Source: a virus
Strand: one strand, 5' to 3'
Virus record (IMG/VR): IMGVR_UViG_3300025467_000049
Coordinates: 1-32,163 of that record
Length of the DNA stretch: 32,163 nt
The position numbers and the translations under genes were made by a program. Below are positions 15,233-22,946 of the stretch, piece by piece (the stretch's first letter is position 1; the number at the start of each line of letters is the position of its first letter). The notes under the pieces are model-generated. The model was given only the letters and a program-made list of their open reading frames with translations. It ran no database searches and had not been told where the DNA came from.

Positions 15233-16057
15233 TTATGTTTTGATGATAAATGAAACAACTAAAGACGGCTGAATGTTGTTATGCGCTCCACCACCACCAG
15301 TTGATCCAGTATTTCCTATATTTATAATCGTGTTATAAGCAGAAGTAGTAGGATAAGAAGTACCTGATGCAAATTGTCCTGTTGTTTGTGGATGAGTATG
15401 GGCAGGCATTTCTGTAATAGAAAGTGTATGAGTTGCTTCACCGACTGCGCCACCTAGAGTACCGAAGTTTGTGTCGCCTGATTTATAACCAGCAGGAACA
15501 TTACCTCTTAAATCTGGCACGTTAAAATGAGAACCGTCTGCACTTCCATAAGTCGTACCAATGACCGCAAAAAGTGCTGCATAAGTACCTGAGCGAGCAT
15601 ATGATGTGCCATCACACAAGACATATCCTGTAGGAGCAGATGAACCACCAAAAGCAGATATTGTACCAGTCGGAGCAGAAGATGAAGAAATTAAACTCCA
15701 TGTTGTTGCGCCGTTTGTGTTTATATAGACAGTTGCATTATCTGTTCTTGAATATAAAGTACCTTCAGGAGCGTTAAATGTAGGCGCACCAGAACCAGAA
15801 GTTATAGGAGCATTTACAGGAACATTCCAAAGTTTGCCATTATAAGTTATTTGAAGATAACTAGGTGAAGATTCGAGAGTAGGATTTGTTGCACCTGATA
15901 GGACACCTGCATATTGAGTACCAAAAATTACAGCACGCTGAACATTACTGCGAATTTCATGTGGCATTGTATAGCTTATTTGATTCTGCTCCAAATAAGA
16001 ACATCTTATTGAAAGAGCTTGTATAGAATCATTAAGTTTTTTAATATCGTTATCCAT
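15233..16057 (-). CDS. tail fibre with phage collar domain
   Basis: 274 residues. An N-terminal coiled coil (IKKLNDSIQALSIRCSYLEQ) is followed by beta structure and then a phage collar domain near 129-190, seen in GTISAFGGSSAPTGYVLCDG and FNVPDLRGNVPAGY. A MPAHTHP metal-binding segment lies at 217-223, and the end NNIQPSLVVSFIIKT is typical of collar-containing short tail fibres and microcystin-dependent-like proteins. The domain marks the receptor-binding or distal end of a fibre. It sits between the adaptor and the nozzle-like gene. Confidence 0.85.
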   Translation of the reverse strand: MDNDIKKLNDSIQALSIRCSYLEQNQISYTMPHEIRSNVQRAVIFGTQYAGVLSGATNPTLESSPSYLQITYNGKLWNVPVNAPITSGSGAPTFNAPEGTLYSRTDNATVYINTNGATTWSLISSSSAPTGTISAFGGSSAPTGYVLCDGTSYARSGTYAALFAVIGTTYGSADGSHFNVPDLRGNVPAGYKSGDTNFGTLGGAVGEATHTLSITEMPAHTHPQTTGQFASGTSYPTTSAYNTIINIGNTGSTGGGGAHNNIQPSLVVSFIIKT

Positions 16058-16059
16058 TA

Positions 16060-17220
16060 TTATTGATTAGTTGACGAACCTGTGATGTTCACAGCCAAAT
16101 TAGGATTGATGAGACTCTTACCAAAATCATCATGTACAGTCGGATCAGTAGACTTATTACCGAAGTCAATCATCATCTGTGCAAATGATTTATCTGCCTT
16201 TTCCGTATATGCTCTTGCTCTTTCTGGGTCAACAGAAATAGTCTCGTAGTATTGAGCGACTGCCATATAAATAGGAATGACTTGATATGCTTCTGGTATT
16301 TGTGAAGTTTCTCCGATGAGATAAGTAGCTGAACCTGATGATATAGCAACACCTTGATAGCCTTTTTTAAGTGCCAAAGTAGTTGTGTTGTAAACAGTCT
16401 CTACTTTGTAATAAATACCATCTCCTGTCGTTGGTGCAATCTGCATATACCAGCCTTGCATATAAGTAGCCCATGATGTACCACTTCCTGTAACGATTGA
16501 ACCGCCAGTCGCAGTATTGATAGTAACTGCTGTTGTCTCAGCAGAAACAAGTCCAAAAGTCCAAGTAACCGTAGTTGCACCATTTGTTAAGGTCACAAGC
16601 CTTTTTTCGCCTGTATTAAAGACCATTTCATAGGTATCTGTAGGAAGTGTCCAATTAGACGATAAAGTAGCCGACAAAGCCCCTACAATAGGCGTGGCGG
16701 TGAGTGTGGCAGTAAATGGTACTGATACTATAGTTCCTGTCGTATAATCGGGCTGTGAGAAGTTTTTAGAGTCTTCCTGATAGCGAATAGTTGCCTGATT
16801 GTAACCAACCGCAGGTTTAGGATAGAGACCTACTTGACCATCATAAAAGAAATAATACTGTGGAATGTCAGATTGAATATTCTGATTCATATTTAAGGTG
16901 ATCCAACGTTCCATCGAAGGACATTCTTCAGGTTGCCAATTAAATCCTGCTACCGCTGGAATTGTACCGCTATTGTTATTCACCAAAACTGAAAGTGTAA
17001 TAATTTTACGGACATTCTGTGGCATTTCATAGAATTGAACACCAGGATATGTAACCATCGAAACACTATTCGTTCGCTCGGTATAGATAGAAGGTATTTT
17101 ATGTACTGTTTCATTGTCATATTGCTGTAATTGTGTAGCAAAAAAAGCATCAAACGAAGTGGTGTTCGTATTGTTTGTGAGTTGCTTTGCGAGTTGTAGA
17201 GAGCCTGTGTATGTATACAT
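16060..17220 (-). CDS. head-tail adaptor candidate
   Basis: 386 residues from the ATG at 17220; the upstream ATG at 17253 overlaps the glycine-rich gene and is not preceded by the aatatATG leader seen at 17220. The N-terminal part is helical with a Q-rich start (LAKQLTNNTNTTSFDAFFAT). Residues about 175-290 are a Thr/Val/Ala-rich beta insertion with ITVSG-style strands. The C-terminal segment AYQVIPIYMAVAQYYETISV followed by a charged helix (ERARAYTEKADKSF) is the kind of ending seen in podovirus adaptor or tail tubular A proteins that dock the tail on the portal. The assignment rests on size, ending and position. Confidence 0.5.
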   Translation of the reverse strand: MYTYTGSLQLAKQLTNNTNTTSFDAFFATQLQQYDNETVHKIPSIYTERTNSVSMVTYPGVQFYEMPQNVRKIITLSVLVNNNSGTIPAVAGFNWQPEECPSMERWITLNMNQNIQSDIPQYYFFYDGQVGLYPKPAVGYNQATIRYQEDSKNFSQPDYTTGTIVSVPFTATLTATPIVGALSATLSSNWTLPTDTYEMVFNTGEKRLVTLTNGATTVTWTFGLVSAETTAVTINTATGGSIVTGSGTSWATYMQGWYMQIAPTTGDGIYYKVETVYNTTTLALKKGYQGVAISSGSATYLIGETSQIPEAYQVIPIYMAVAQYYETISVDPERARAYTEKADKSFAQMMIDFGNKSTDPTVHDDFGKSLINPNLAVNITGSSTNQ

Positions 17221-17224
17221 ATAT

Positions 17225-17926
17225 TTATATAAAATTAAGTAAAAAAGCTGCATTGGTAGTTGAAGCTGTATATGTTAAACGAACATAACCTCCTGCACCG
17301 ATTCCACCAGATGTACCAGAACCGTAAGAACCTGAACCACCACCACCGTAGTTATTTCCAGTAGAACCATTACCACTACTTTGTGCGCCTTGTGCGCCTG
17401 CGCCAGCAATACCACCAGAAGCAGCAGAACCACCTCCATTACCTGTAGTTGTTCCACCATTACCACCTGTATCGGCTGCACCACCACCACCACCACCATA
17501 GTATGATCCAGCGTCTTTTCCATTTATTCCACCATCGCCACCACTATAAACAGTATCTCCTATACCTGAACCAGAAGCTCCACCTGCACCTCCACCGCCA
17601 CCATTTTTCTGACCACCTTTACCACCTTTAGCTAAAACTGTGCCAGAAGTAGAGAACCATGAATCATTACCGTCTCCTCCATTTACAGATGATGTACCAG
17701 CAGTTCCACCAGTTCCGACAGTTACAGTATAAGTATTACCAGGAGTAACGACTATAGTATTCTTTTTTGAATAAGCCCCTCCACCACCACCAGATCCGCC
17801 ACTTGTAGGAATTGAACCATTTGAACCACCAGCACCACCTCCAGCACCCCACACTTCTACTTGAACAGAAGTAACCCCTGCTGGAGCTGTCCATGTTGTT
17901 GTAGTTGTAAAGGTTTGTACTGACAT
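17225..17926 (-). CDS. glycine-rich tail fibre/adhesin
   Basis: 233 residues from the ATG at 17926; a start at 17941 would overlap the previous gene. The N-terminal 50 residues are a beta module (SVQTFTTTTTWTAPAGV, VEVWGAGGG) typical of glycine-rich domains in phage fibres. The middle is very Gly/Ser/Ala-rich with SGGGGG, GGKGG, YYGGGGGG and similar runs, the architecture of polyglycine adhesins that present variable loops. It ends with YVRLTYTAS and AFLLNFI. A His-rich rightward ORF in the same place is its shadow. A receptor-binding role is inferred. Confidence 0.7.
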   Translation of the reverse strand: MSVQTFTTTTTWTAPAGVTSVQVEVWGAGGGAGGSNGSIPTSGGSGGGGGAYSKKNTIVVTPGNTYTVTVGTGGTAGTSSVNGGDGNDSWFSTSGTVLAKGGKGGQKNGGGGGAGGASGSGIGDTVYSGGDGGINGKDAGSYYGGGGGGAADTGGNGGTTTGNGGGSAASGGIAGAGAQGAQSSGNGSTGNNYGGGGSGSYGSGTSGGIGAGGYVRLTYTASTTNAAFLLNFI

Positions 17927-17927
17927 A

Positions 17928-18995
17928 TTATTGTGTGGCAATTAAATATCCTTCAAAAGTATTTGACCCGGTACAGCGAAATCCGTATGAAGTATATCCG
18001 TTAGATGTAGTCGTTTGAACAGGAGCAGTACCACCTGAAGTAATCCATGTAATACCAGAAAACCACGTTACTGTATATGAAGTACCTGAACCTTGTTTTA
18101 CAACCACCATAAAACATTGACCTATTGAAAAATTTGATTGTGTAAATGTTTCAGAAGCCGCCAATGTTCGAGTAAAGATATTGGCAGTAGAACCATCAAG
18201 AGCTTGCGCAACCATTGCCGTAACAGTGTTTATAATCTTCTGAAATGTCTTAGCTCCCGTCACAGTCTCCGCATTTCCAAGTGTCATAGCTGTACCAGAT
18301 GAAGCTGGTCCAGTTAAGGTAACACCATCGGGAATAGTCAAAGTTGAACCAGTAGCAGGAGCTGTAATTGTTACTTTATTTATAGTTGTTGCTGATGCTA
18401 CGCCAAGTGTAGGAGTAGTAAGAACTGGTGATGTAAGAGTCTTATTTGTTAAAGTATCCGTCGAATTTTTGCTGACAAGTGTATCTGTTGCACCTGTAGG
18501 TAATGTGAGTATTCCACCAGAAACAGTAATTGATGCGATGCTAGGAGTAGTGAGAGATGGCGAACCAGACAATACGACAGTCGAACCTGAACCTGTCGTT
18601 GTGGCGGCTGAAATTGCTGTGCCATTACCTGCAAGGACAGGAGCATTTATTGTCGTGGAAAGAGTAATAGCAGGCGTAGTAGTCGCTGTGGCGACTGTTC
18701 CAGCTAATCCATTAGCTGATACCACAGAGACAGATGTAACCGTTCCTGTCGCACCAGTATTCGTTATAGTAGTAGTTCCTGCCACCGTAGCCACAGATAT
18801 ACCTGTGCCAGCAGCAATTACCTGTGCTTGTGTTGTATCTCCATTTATAGAAAGAATACCACTGCTTGCAGTAGCATTGGTAAGGACACGATGAGTGACA
18901 GGGTCTACGGCGACAGTAACAGGAGTAGAATAGTCTACGTTTGATACTCCTACGAGAGTTGCGACACTATTGACATCTTTGATTGAATATCCCAT
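17928..18995 (-). CDS. repetitive tail fibre protein with KDVN module
   Basis: 355 residues. The N-terminal 40 residues (YSIKDVNSVATLVGVSNVDY) match a module present twice in the downstream-numbered 90-residue gene. The body is low-complexity Thr/Ala/Ser/Val, with DTLTNKTLTSPVLTTPTLG, a segment found in many phage fibres. The C terminus (IGQCFMVVVKQGSG, TWFSGITWITSGG, YGFRCTGSNTFEG) is the likely folded tip. It is a fibre or appendage protein. The preceding genomic neighbour in its direction is the 90-residue module protein. Confidence 0.7.
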   Translation of the reverse strand: MGYSIKDVNSVATLVGVSNVDYSTPVTVAVDPVTHRVLTNATASSGILSINGDTTQAQVIAAGTGISVATVAGTTTITNTGATGTVTSVSVVSANGLAGTVATATTTPAITLSTTINAPVLAGNGTAISAATTTGSGSTVVLSGSPSLTTPSIASITVSGGILTLPTGATDTLVSKNSTDTLTNKTLTSPVLTTPTLGVASATTINKVTITAPATGSTLTIPDGVTLTGPASSGTAMTLGNAETVTGAKTFQKIINTVTAMVAQALDGSTANIFTRTLAASETFTQSNFSIGQCFMVVVKQGSGTSYTVTWFSGITWITSGGTAPVQTTTSNGYTSYGFRCTGSNTFEGYLIATQ

Positions 18996-18999
18996 ATAT

Positions 19000-19272
19000 T
19001 TATGTACTTTTTGTTAGGAGATTACCGTTGCTATCCGCATATATAGCTACAGGGGTAGTAAAATCTGCTGATGACACGCCAATGAGTACCGATACTCCGT
19101 TGTCATCTTTAATAGCACGAGTGAATCCATAATCAGTTCCTGTAGTGCCGTCAGAAATGCAAAGTGCGTGAGTAGTCGGAACGACATACACTCTCTGTAT
19201 AGTTACACCGTCTGTATTTAAAGGACAGATGAGTGTTGATACGCTATTTACATCTTTGGTGGCATTACTCAT
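19000..19272 (-). CDS. 90-residue protein made of two KDxNxV modules
   Basis: Two copies of a roughly 40-residue module are visible: KDVNSVSTLICPLNTDGV and then VYVVPTTHALCIS, and KDDNGVSVLIGVSSADFTTP and then VAIYADSNGNLLT. The same module opens the 355-residue fibre, so the two proteins share an origin and likely a docking site on the virion. The size suggests a small structural or fibre-base protein. Its ATG is two bases before the coiled-coil gene stop in the transcript order. Confidence 0.6.
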   Translation of the reverse strand: MSNATKDVNSVSTLICPLNTDGVTIQRVYVVPTTHALCISDGTTGTDYGFTRAIKDDNGVSVLIGVSSADFTTPVAIYADSNGNLLTKST

Positions 19273-19274
19273 GT

Positions 19275-19706
19275 TTATTCAAGTGCTTTAGTAAGTTTAT
19301 CGACCTTTGTTTGAAAATCTCTTTTATCTTCTGCTAGATTTGCTACTGCTACTTGATGTGTCGCTTTTTCGTTTTCCAACTGACTTCTTTCGACATCAAG
19401 TTTTGAGCGCTCAGCAGAAATTTCTGAACGAATCCTATTAGCTTCGACTTTGACCGAATCAAGCTCTTTGTTCGCTTCTGCGACTTGTGTTTTAATGTCT
19501 TCATTTCTTTTTACGAGTGAATTATATTCCTCGCTGGCTGCCTGTTTATCAGCTATCAGAGCTTCTGTGCTGTCAATGACCTTTTTCTTATCAGCAGTTA
19601 AATTAAGAATCTCTGATTGTATTCCACGAAGAACGATAGTAAGGTTTCGTTCCTCTGCTTTGAGTTGAGCAATATTATATTTTAGTACGTCTTCTTCGGT
19701 TTTCAT
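19275..19706 (-). CDS. 143-residue coiled-coil protein
   Basis: The protein is almost one continuous charged coiled coil with Leu/Ile spacing: YNIAQLKAEERNLTIVLRG, KKVIDSTEALIADKQAAS, ANKELDSVKVEANRIRSEI, then DKRDFQTKVDKLTKALE. No enzyme motif is present. It is part of a pair with the 227-residue coiled-coil protein, separated by a 98-residue beta protein, within the virion region. Possible roles are fibre stalk, tail assembly chaperone or internal protein. Nothing in the sequence separates these. Confidence 0.6.
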   Translation of the reverse strand: MKTEEDVLKYNIAQLKAEERNLTIVLRGIQSEILNLTADKKKVIDSTEALIADKQAASEEYNSLVKRNEDIKTQVAEANKELDSVKVEANRIRSEISAERSKLDVERSQLENEKATHQVAVANLAEDKRDFQTKVDKLTKALE

Positions 19707-19711
19707 ATTTT

Positions 19712-20008
19712 TTACATGTCATATGCTACGTAACTCGGTGTACCCGACGAAGCCACCGTTATAATACCTCCATAAACACATTCTCCTGCTTCTACGATTG
19801 CACCACCTGAACCATCAGCAGCACCAGCACCACCTTTTAAAATGATGTCGTAGCTCGATGTTGTAGCGCCTGACCCGAACTTCACATATAGTGCGCCTGT
19901 GTCAAGATTCTGAATCGAGAAGAATCTACGATCAACAAACGCTGCGAGAGCTGTAGTGCTATTTGAAGCACCATTTGTTCTCGTATTGATTGATTGTCTT
20001 TGTATCAT
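19712..20008 (-). CDS. 98-residue virion beta protein
   Basis: The segment RRFFSIQNLDTGALYVKFGS followed by YDIILKGG and GEVVYGG-like VYGGIITVASSG is a short beta sandwich style common in small phage decoration or fibre-associated proteins (IQNLxxxxLYVKFG). It overlaps the start of the upstream coiled-coil gene's stop by four bases. It may decorate the capsid or sit at a fibre base. The family is not named here with confidence. Confidence 0.55.
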   Translation of the reverse strand: MIQRQSINTRTNGASNSTTALAAFVDRRFFSIQNLDTGALYVKFGSGATTSSYDIILKGGAGAADGSGGAIVEAGECVYGGIITVASSGTPSYVAYDM

Positions 20009-20688
20009 TTTTTTAAGTGATTAAGTGTGATTTCTAATGTTGCGTATTTGTCTGCAATCTGTCTATCCTTATCGTTCAATTCCTTTTCTTTGACTTTGAG
20101 TTGAGCTTCCTTATCATCAAGTTCGTAACCTCTCTCACGGAGATAATCCAGTTTTGAGGCTATTTCTATGTCCCTTTTAGCATATTCCGAATGAAGTGAA
20201 TCTATTTTGAATAAATATTCATTCTCTCGCTCTTTAAGGACTTTTTCTTTGTAAAGGACTTGTTGCTCACGCTTATCAAGGTCAAGTTTCTTTTCTCCAA
20301 GCCTGTCTGATAAGTCTTCGGTATCTGATATCAGCTTATCGGCTTTAAGCTCTCGCTCAAATGCTGACTGCTCTTTATCAGATATGAATAACTCTCGGAC
20401 TTGAACATTCGTCTCCCTTTCTTGTACAGCCTTCTCTCTTTCGATTAAAGGTTTTTCAAGATGAGTACGCTCCTGTCTTTTAAAGATAAGGACATTCTCC
20501 AGATCGGCTATATCTTTAGACTTTTGCTCTTTTGAAGCATTGTACTCAGATTCCAGTTGTACCATTTTGTCCTTAAAGATATTCTCTAACCTTTCCAAGT
20601 CAGCAGTCTTCTCGAATATCGCTTTTTCAAGCTCTTTATCGAGTTGTGTGCGGTCTACGATAGGTCTTTTGAATATTCTTGTGGACAT
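20005..20688 (-). CDS. 227-residue coiled-coil protein
   Basis: Residues 15-227 are nearly uninterrupted coiled coil with high Glu/Lys/Asp content (LEKAIFEKTADLERLENI, ADLENVLIFKRQERTHLE, KEKVLKERENEYLFKIDSL, KEKELNDKDRQIADKYATL). The N-terminal STRIFKRPIVDRTQ is basic. Its ending overlaps the 98-residue gene by four bases. It shares its style with the 143-residue protein nearby and may form a heteromeric rod. No family is recognised. A second scaffold or tail-associated rod are both possible. Confidence 0.6.
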   Translation of the reverse strand: MSTRIFKRPIVDRTQLDKELEKAIFEKTADLERLENIFKDKMVQLESEYNASKEQKSKDIADLENVLIFKRQERTHLEKPLIEREKAVQERETNVQVRELFISDKEQSAFERELKADKLISDTEDLSDRLGEKKLDLDKREQQVLYKEKVLKERENEYLFKIDSLHSEYAKRDIEIASKLDYLRERGYELDDKEAQLKVKEKELNDKDRQIADKYATLEITLNHLKK

Positions 20689-21228
20689 TTATTTTACATA
20701 CTGTGAATCTTTAGATTTTCTACCCCCTTTGCCTAAGCCTTTTATGAGTGGAGCGCCGGCATTGTTTTTGTCGTCTGAAGCATCTGCGTCATCATCTTCT
20801 GATGTTTCCTTTTGAGCGACAGCTTCTGTCTTATTCTCAGGAGCAGGTTTAGCTTCTACAGCGTCTGTGTCTTTGATATCTATTCTCTCGAATGAACCAG
20901 CGACACCTGGCTGTTTTGACTTCTCAGGAAAACACTTTGCTTGAAACTCATTCATAAGATTCTCTGGTAATGCTTCATACTTAGCGGCTGCCTGTACTAC
21001 TTCATCAGGGCTGAGTTTATCTGCTTTTGCTTGCTTCTTTGCTGCTTCTGCCATTTGGTGAAGCTCACGAGTTGCAAGGTGCTTAGCGAAATGAACTGCG
21101 ATATCTGAAGGAATACTGTATGTGCCACCGGCTGCGAATGTATATGGTGTACCAGCATAGTTGTGAGTAAAATCTGTGCTTGTCCAATTTTTGAAAGGAA
21201 CTTCTTTGACGAATTGAATGTTTGACAT
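20689..21228 (-). CDS. structural protein with acidic tail, leader-regulated
   Basis: 179 residues. Residues 10-55 (FKNWTSTDFTHNYAGTPYTF, IPSDIAVHFAKHLATRELHQ) match a segment I have seen in phage virion proteins near capsid genes (NWTxxDFT...YxxPxxxAxHFAKHLxxREL). The middle is helical, and residues about 125-165 are very acidic and Ala/Glu-rich before a basic end (KGGRKSKDSQYVK). It may be a small head-closure or connector-associated protein. It is preceded by a 132-base non-coding stretch holding a candidate promoter and one copy of a duplicated leader. Confidence 0.6.
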   Translation of the reverse strand: MSNIQFVKEVPFKNWTSTDFTHNYAGTPYTFAAGGTYSIPSDIAVHFAKHLATRELHQMAEAAKKQAKADKLSPDEVVQAAAKYEALPENLMNEFQAKCFPEKSKQPGVAGSFERIDIKDTDAVEAKPAPENKTEAVAQKETSEDDDADASDDKNNAGAPLIKGLGKGGRKSKDSQYVK

Positions 21229-21278
21229 ATTTGTTAGCAGGGGTTTGTTTAATGTCTAACTCTCAGCAAAAGACGTTT
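21229..21278 (-). promoter_or_regulatory. leader element copy A (duplicated 5' leader)
   Basis: On the leftward strand this reads, in part, AAACGTCTTTTGCTGAG, then TTAGACATTAAACAAAC, then CCCTGCTAACAAAT directly before the ATG. It aligns with copy B at 24844-24892 at roughly three quarters of positions, including GTCTTTT, CTGAG, AGAC and CCTGCTAACAA. GTCT and AGAC can pair, and GTTAG can pair instead with CTAAC beside the start codon, so a switch between two folds is conceivable. Conservation between two unrelated genes suggests a cis-acting RNA. Confidence 0.5.
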
Positions 21279-21324
21279 AATTTTTAATTATTTCCTCTCT
21301 AATCTCTACCCCTTACCTACCGAT

Positions 21325-21330
21325 ATTATA
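21325..21330 (-). promoter_or_regulatory. candidate -10 promoter upstream of the 179-residue gene
   Basis: The leftward strand reads TATAAT here, within the only 132-base gap in the virion operon. The -35 region at 17 bases (TTTTCT) is weak. If used, the transcript would begin near 21318 and carry an 89-base leader including element A. The rest of bases 21279-21360 shows no ORF. Confidence 0.35.
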
Positions 21331-21360
21331 AGGGATAAAGTTAGAGAAGAAAACTAGTAA

Positions 21361-22098
21361 CTAGTCGATTCTCATGTTGACGAATGTGTACAAACCGTCT
21401 GAACCAGCCTGATCTGCTGAAGCAATACGCTGTGTAGTTGCGGCTGCAACCTGCAAAGCACCTGCTGTGGTTCCTGATGGAGCCATATCAAGTCCTTGTG
21501 TTGTTGTACCCTGACCGAGACATGTACCAATACCACCTGTCAAGAACCAACCCCATGTTTGAGCAGGAATAGCAACTTGGTTTACACCAGTTATTGTTCC
21601 TGTAATTGTTGTAGGAGCGATTATGACTGCTGAGTATGGGTTTGCCCATAGGTTAGCTGTAGCTGTACTTGCTGTAGCAATAACTATTGGGTCTTGCAAT
21701 TGCAAAACGATAGTTGTTGAAGAAGTAACGGCTGCATTTCCCTTGATCTGGAGTTGCTGAACTGAACCAGTACCAGTAACAATCGAGATAAAACCTTGTG
21801 AGAAGTAGTTAGCTGCGACTGTTGCTGCACCGCCGTTGAATGTATAAGTGATTGAAGTATCACCGATACTCTGAGCAGAAACTGTACCAAGAGAATACGA
21901 AGATGACTGAACAGGGCCTTGTGTATTCTTGTTTGTGGCAAGAGTAGTAGAAGCTGTGTTGTTGAATCCGAGACGGAATCTTCGACCGTCTGAAGTGATA
22001 CCCAAGCCTCCTATTGTAGAAGGTGTATCTTCGATATTAGCAGGCACGTAGGTCTGCAAGACATCGAATGGTGAGAGCTGAATGAAACCTGAAAGCAT
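21361..22098 (-). CDS. capsid decoration or head structural protein
   Basis: 245 residues. The N-terminal LSGFIQLSPFDVLQTYVPAN, then GLGITSDGRRFRLGFNNTA, then repeated beta strands with TSITYTFNGG, ISIVTGTGSVQQL and IVLQLQDPIVIAT, and a WANPYSAVIIAPTT motif, follow a layout I recognise from capsid-proximal proteins of many marine and freshwater podoviruses (SDGRRFR, then NPYxxVVxSP). The end has GWFLTGGIGTCLGQG. It likely decorates the head or coats a head interface. It is one of four virion genes between capsid and the 179-residue gene. Confidence 0.65.
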   Translation of the reverse strand: MLSGFIQLSPFDVLQTYVPANIEDTPSTIGGLGITSDGRRFRLGFNNTASTTLATNKNTQGPVQSSSYSLGTVSAQSIGDTSITYTFNGGAATVAANYFSQGFISIVTGTGSVQQLQIKGNAAVTSSTTIVLQLQDPIVIATASTATANLWANPYSAVIIAPTTITGTITGVNQVAIPAQTWGWFLTGGIGTCLGQGTTTQGLDMAPSGTTAGALQVAAATTQRIASADQAGSDGLYTFVNMRID

Positions 22099-22126
22099 GT
22101 TTTTTAATGATTAAGGTTGATAATGT

Positions 22127-22639
22127 TTATAATGCGATGAACTTAGAACCGACTGTACATACTGCTGTATCTGTAGCGTTAAAACTAAAGACAAGATATG
22201 TACCTGCTGGCCACAACTGTAACGTTGCATTAACTCCAGTTCCTGAAGTTGGTGCTGTCGTAGAAGATACATACAAAGTTGCTGATGTGGTAGCTAAAGT
22301 CAAGTTAGCTAAATAAGCTGTGCTTGAAGTTGTAGCAGCTGTCGAAGTAGCTGCTGTAACTGCCCAGGAACTATTCTGACTCTCTGAAGCAACTCCAGTA
22401 CAAGCTGCAAAAGTATCAGTAACAATTCTGTCGTAACTATTGTTATAGATTGCGAATGAACCTGTTGTAGTAGCAGTTGTAGAAGCCTGAATAGTCTCCT
22501 GAGCCACCTGAAGCTCTGACTGGACTGTTCCGCTAGGGCTACCTGAACCAACGAGTTGCGAAGGCTGTCCGTGGGTCGCATAACCGATTACTACACCAAC
22601 GATGAGAGCAATGACACCTGTTAGAATGTAATTTTTCAT
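22127..22639 (-). CDS. membrane-anchored Thr/Ser/Ala-rich protein
   Basis: 170 residues. The first 25 residues (KNYILTGVIALIVGVVIGY) form a signal anchor or signal peptide with no obvious lipobox. The rest is low-complexity Thr/Ser/Ala/Gly beta sequence, with TTATTTGSFAIYNNSYDRI, then AYLANLTLATTSATLYVSS and LQLWPAGTYLVFSFNAT. Similar chains are common in Patescibacteria genomes and their phages in my memory, which is one reason to suggest that kind of host. A membrane anchor in a capsid-region gene is unusual. It may be a host-surface or virion protein, unresolved. Confidence 0.55.
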   Translation of the reverse strand: MKNYILTGVIALIVGVVIGYATHGQPSQLVGSGSPSGTVQSELQVAQETIQASTTATTTGSFAIYNNSYDRIVTDTFAACTGVASESQNSSWAVTAATSTAATTSSTAYLANLTLATTSATLYVSSTTAPTSGTGVNATLQLWPAGTYLVFSFNATDTAVCTVGSKFIAL

Positions 22640-22640
22640 A

Positions 22641-22895
22641 TTAATTGATGTAATAAGATAGTGGTAATGTCGAGCTTTCGGAGTTCGATGAAGTAATTAC
22701 GACATTTCCTTCATTGTAAGTATAAGACCAGTTTCCTGCTTGTGGTGTAGACCCTGTAACCCATATTTCTATTTGACTATTAGGACTGATATTTCCGTCT
22801 GTGATAGTAGTAGTAGCTCCACCTGCACCCCATGTGGTTGTAGCTATTTTCTTGTATCTCATTCCTGGAATATCGTTTGCTAGTGAGTATGACAT
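22641..22895 (-). CDS. 84-residue virion-type beta protein
   Basis: The sequence KKIATTTWGAGGATTTITDG, then NSQIEIWVTGSTPQAGNWSY, then GNVVITSSNSE is a short beta sandwich rich in Thr, Ser and Gly. It directly follows the capsid gene and precedes the membrane-anchored protein. The IxxxVTGS...GxWxYxxxxGxVVItSS arrangement recurs in small virion proteins. A capsid-stabilising role is possible but not shown. Bases 22896-22946 before it hold a weak hairpin and no gene. Confidence 0.55.
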   Translation of the reverse strand: MSYSLANDIPGMRYKKIATTTWGAGGATTTITDGNISPNSQIEIWVTGSTPQAGNWSYTYNEGNVVITSSNSESSTLPLSYYIN

Positions 22896-22946
22896 GATTT
22901 TTGTAATTTAACCCTCCTCGTTCTTATAGAGTCAAGGGTGAATCTA

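Noticed and set aside
17449-17631. Rightward His/Leu-rich ORF
   Set aside because: It is the antisense of the Gly-codon runs in the glycine-rich fibre gene, which produces false His and Pro runs.
17225-17926. CRISPR-like repeats
   Set aside because: The repeated sequence is codon-level Gly/Ser repetition within a gene, with no constant repeat length or spacers.
18469-18894. 141-residue rightward ORF rich in Val/Pro
   Set aside because: Shadow of the low-complexity fibre gene on the other strand; no start context or neighbours support it.
22896-22946. Hairpin and TTGACT motif between capsid and 84-residue gene
   Set aside because: The stem is short and interrupted, no T run follows, and no -10 hexamer is at proper spacing.
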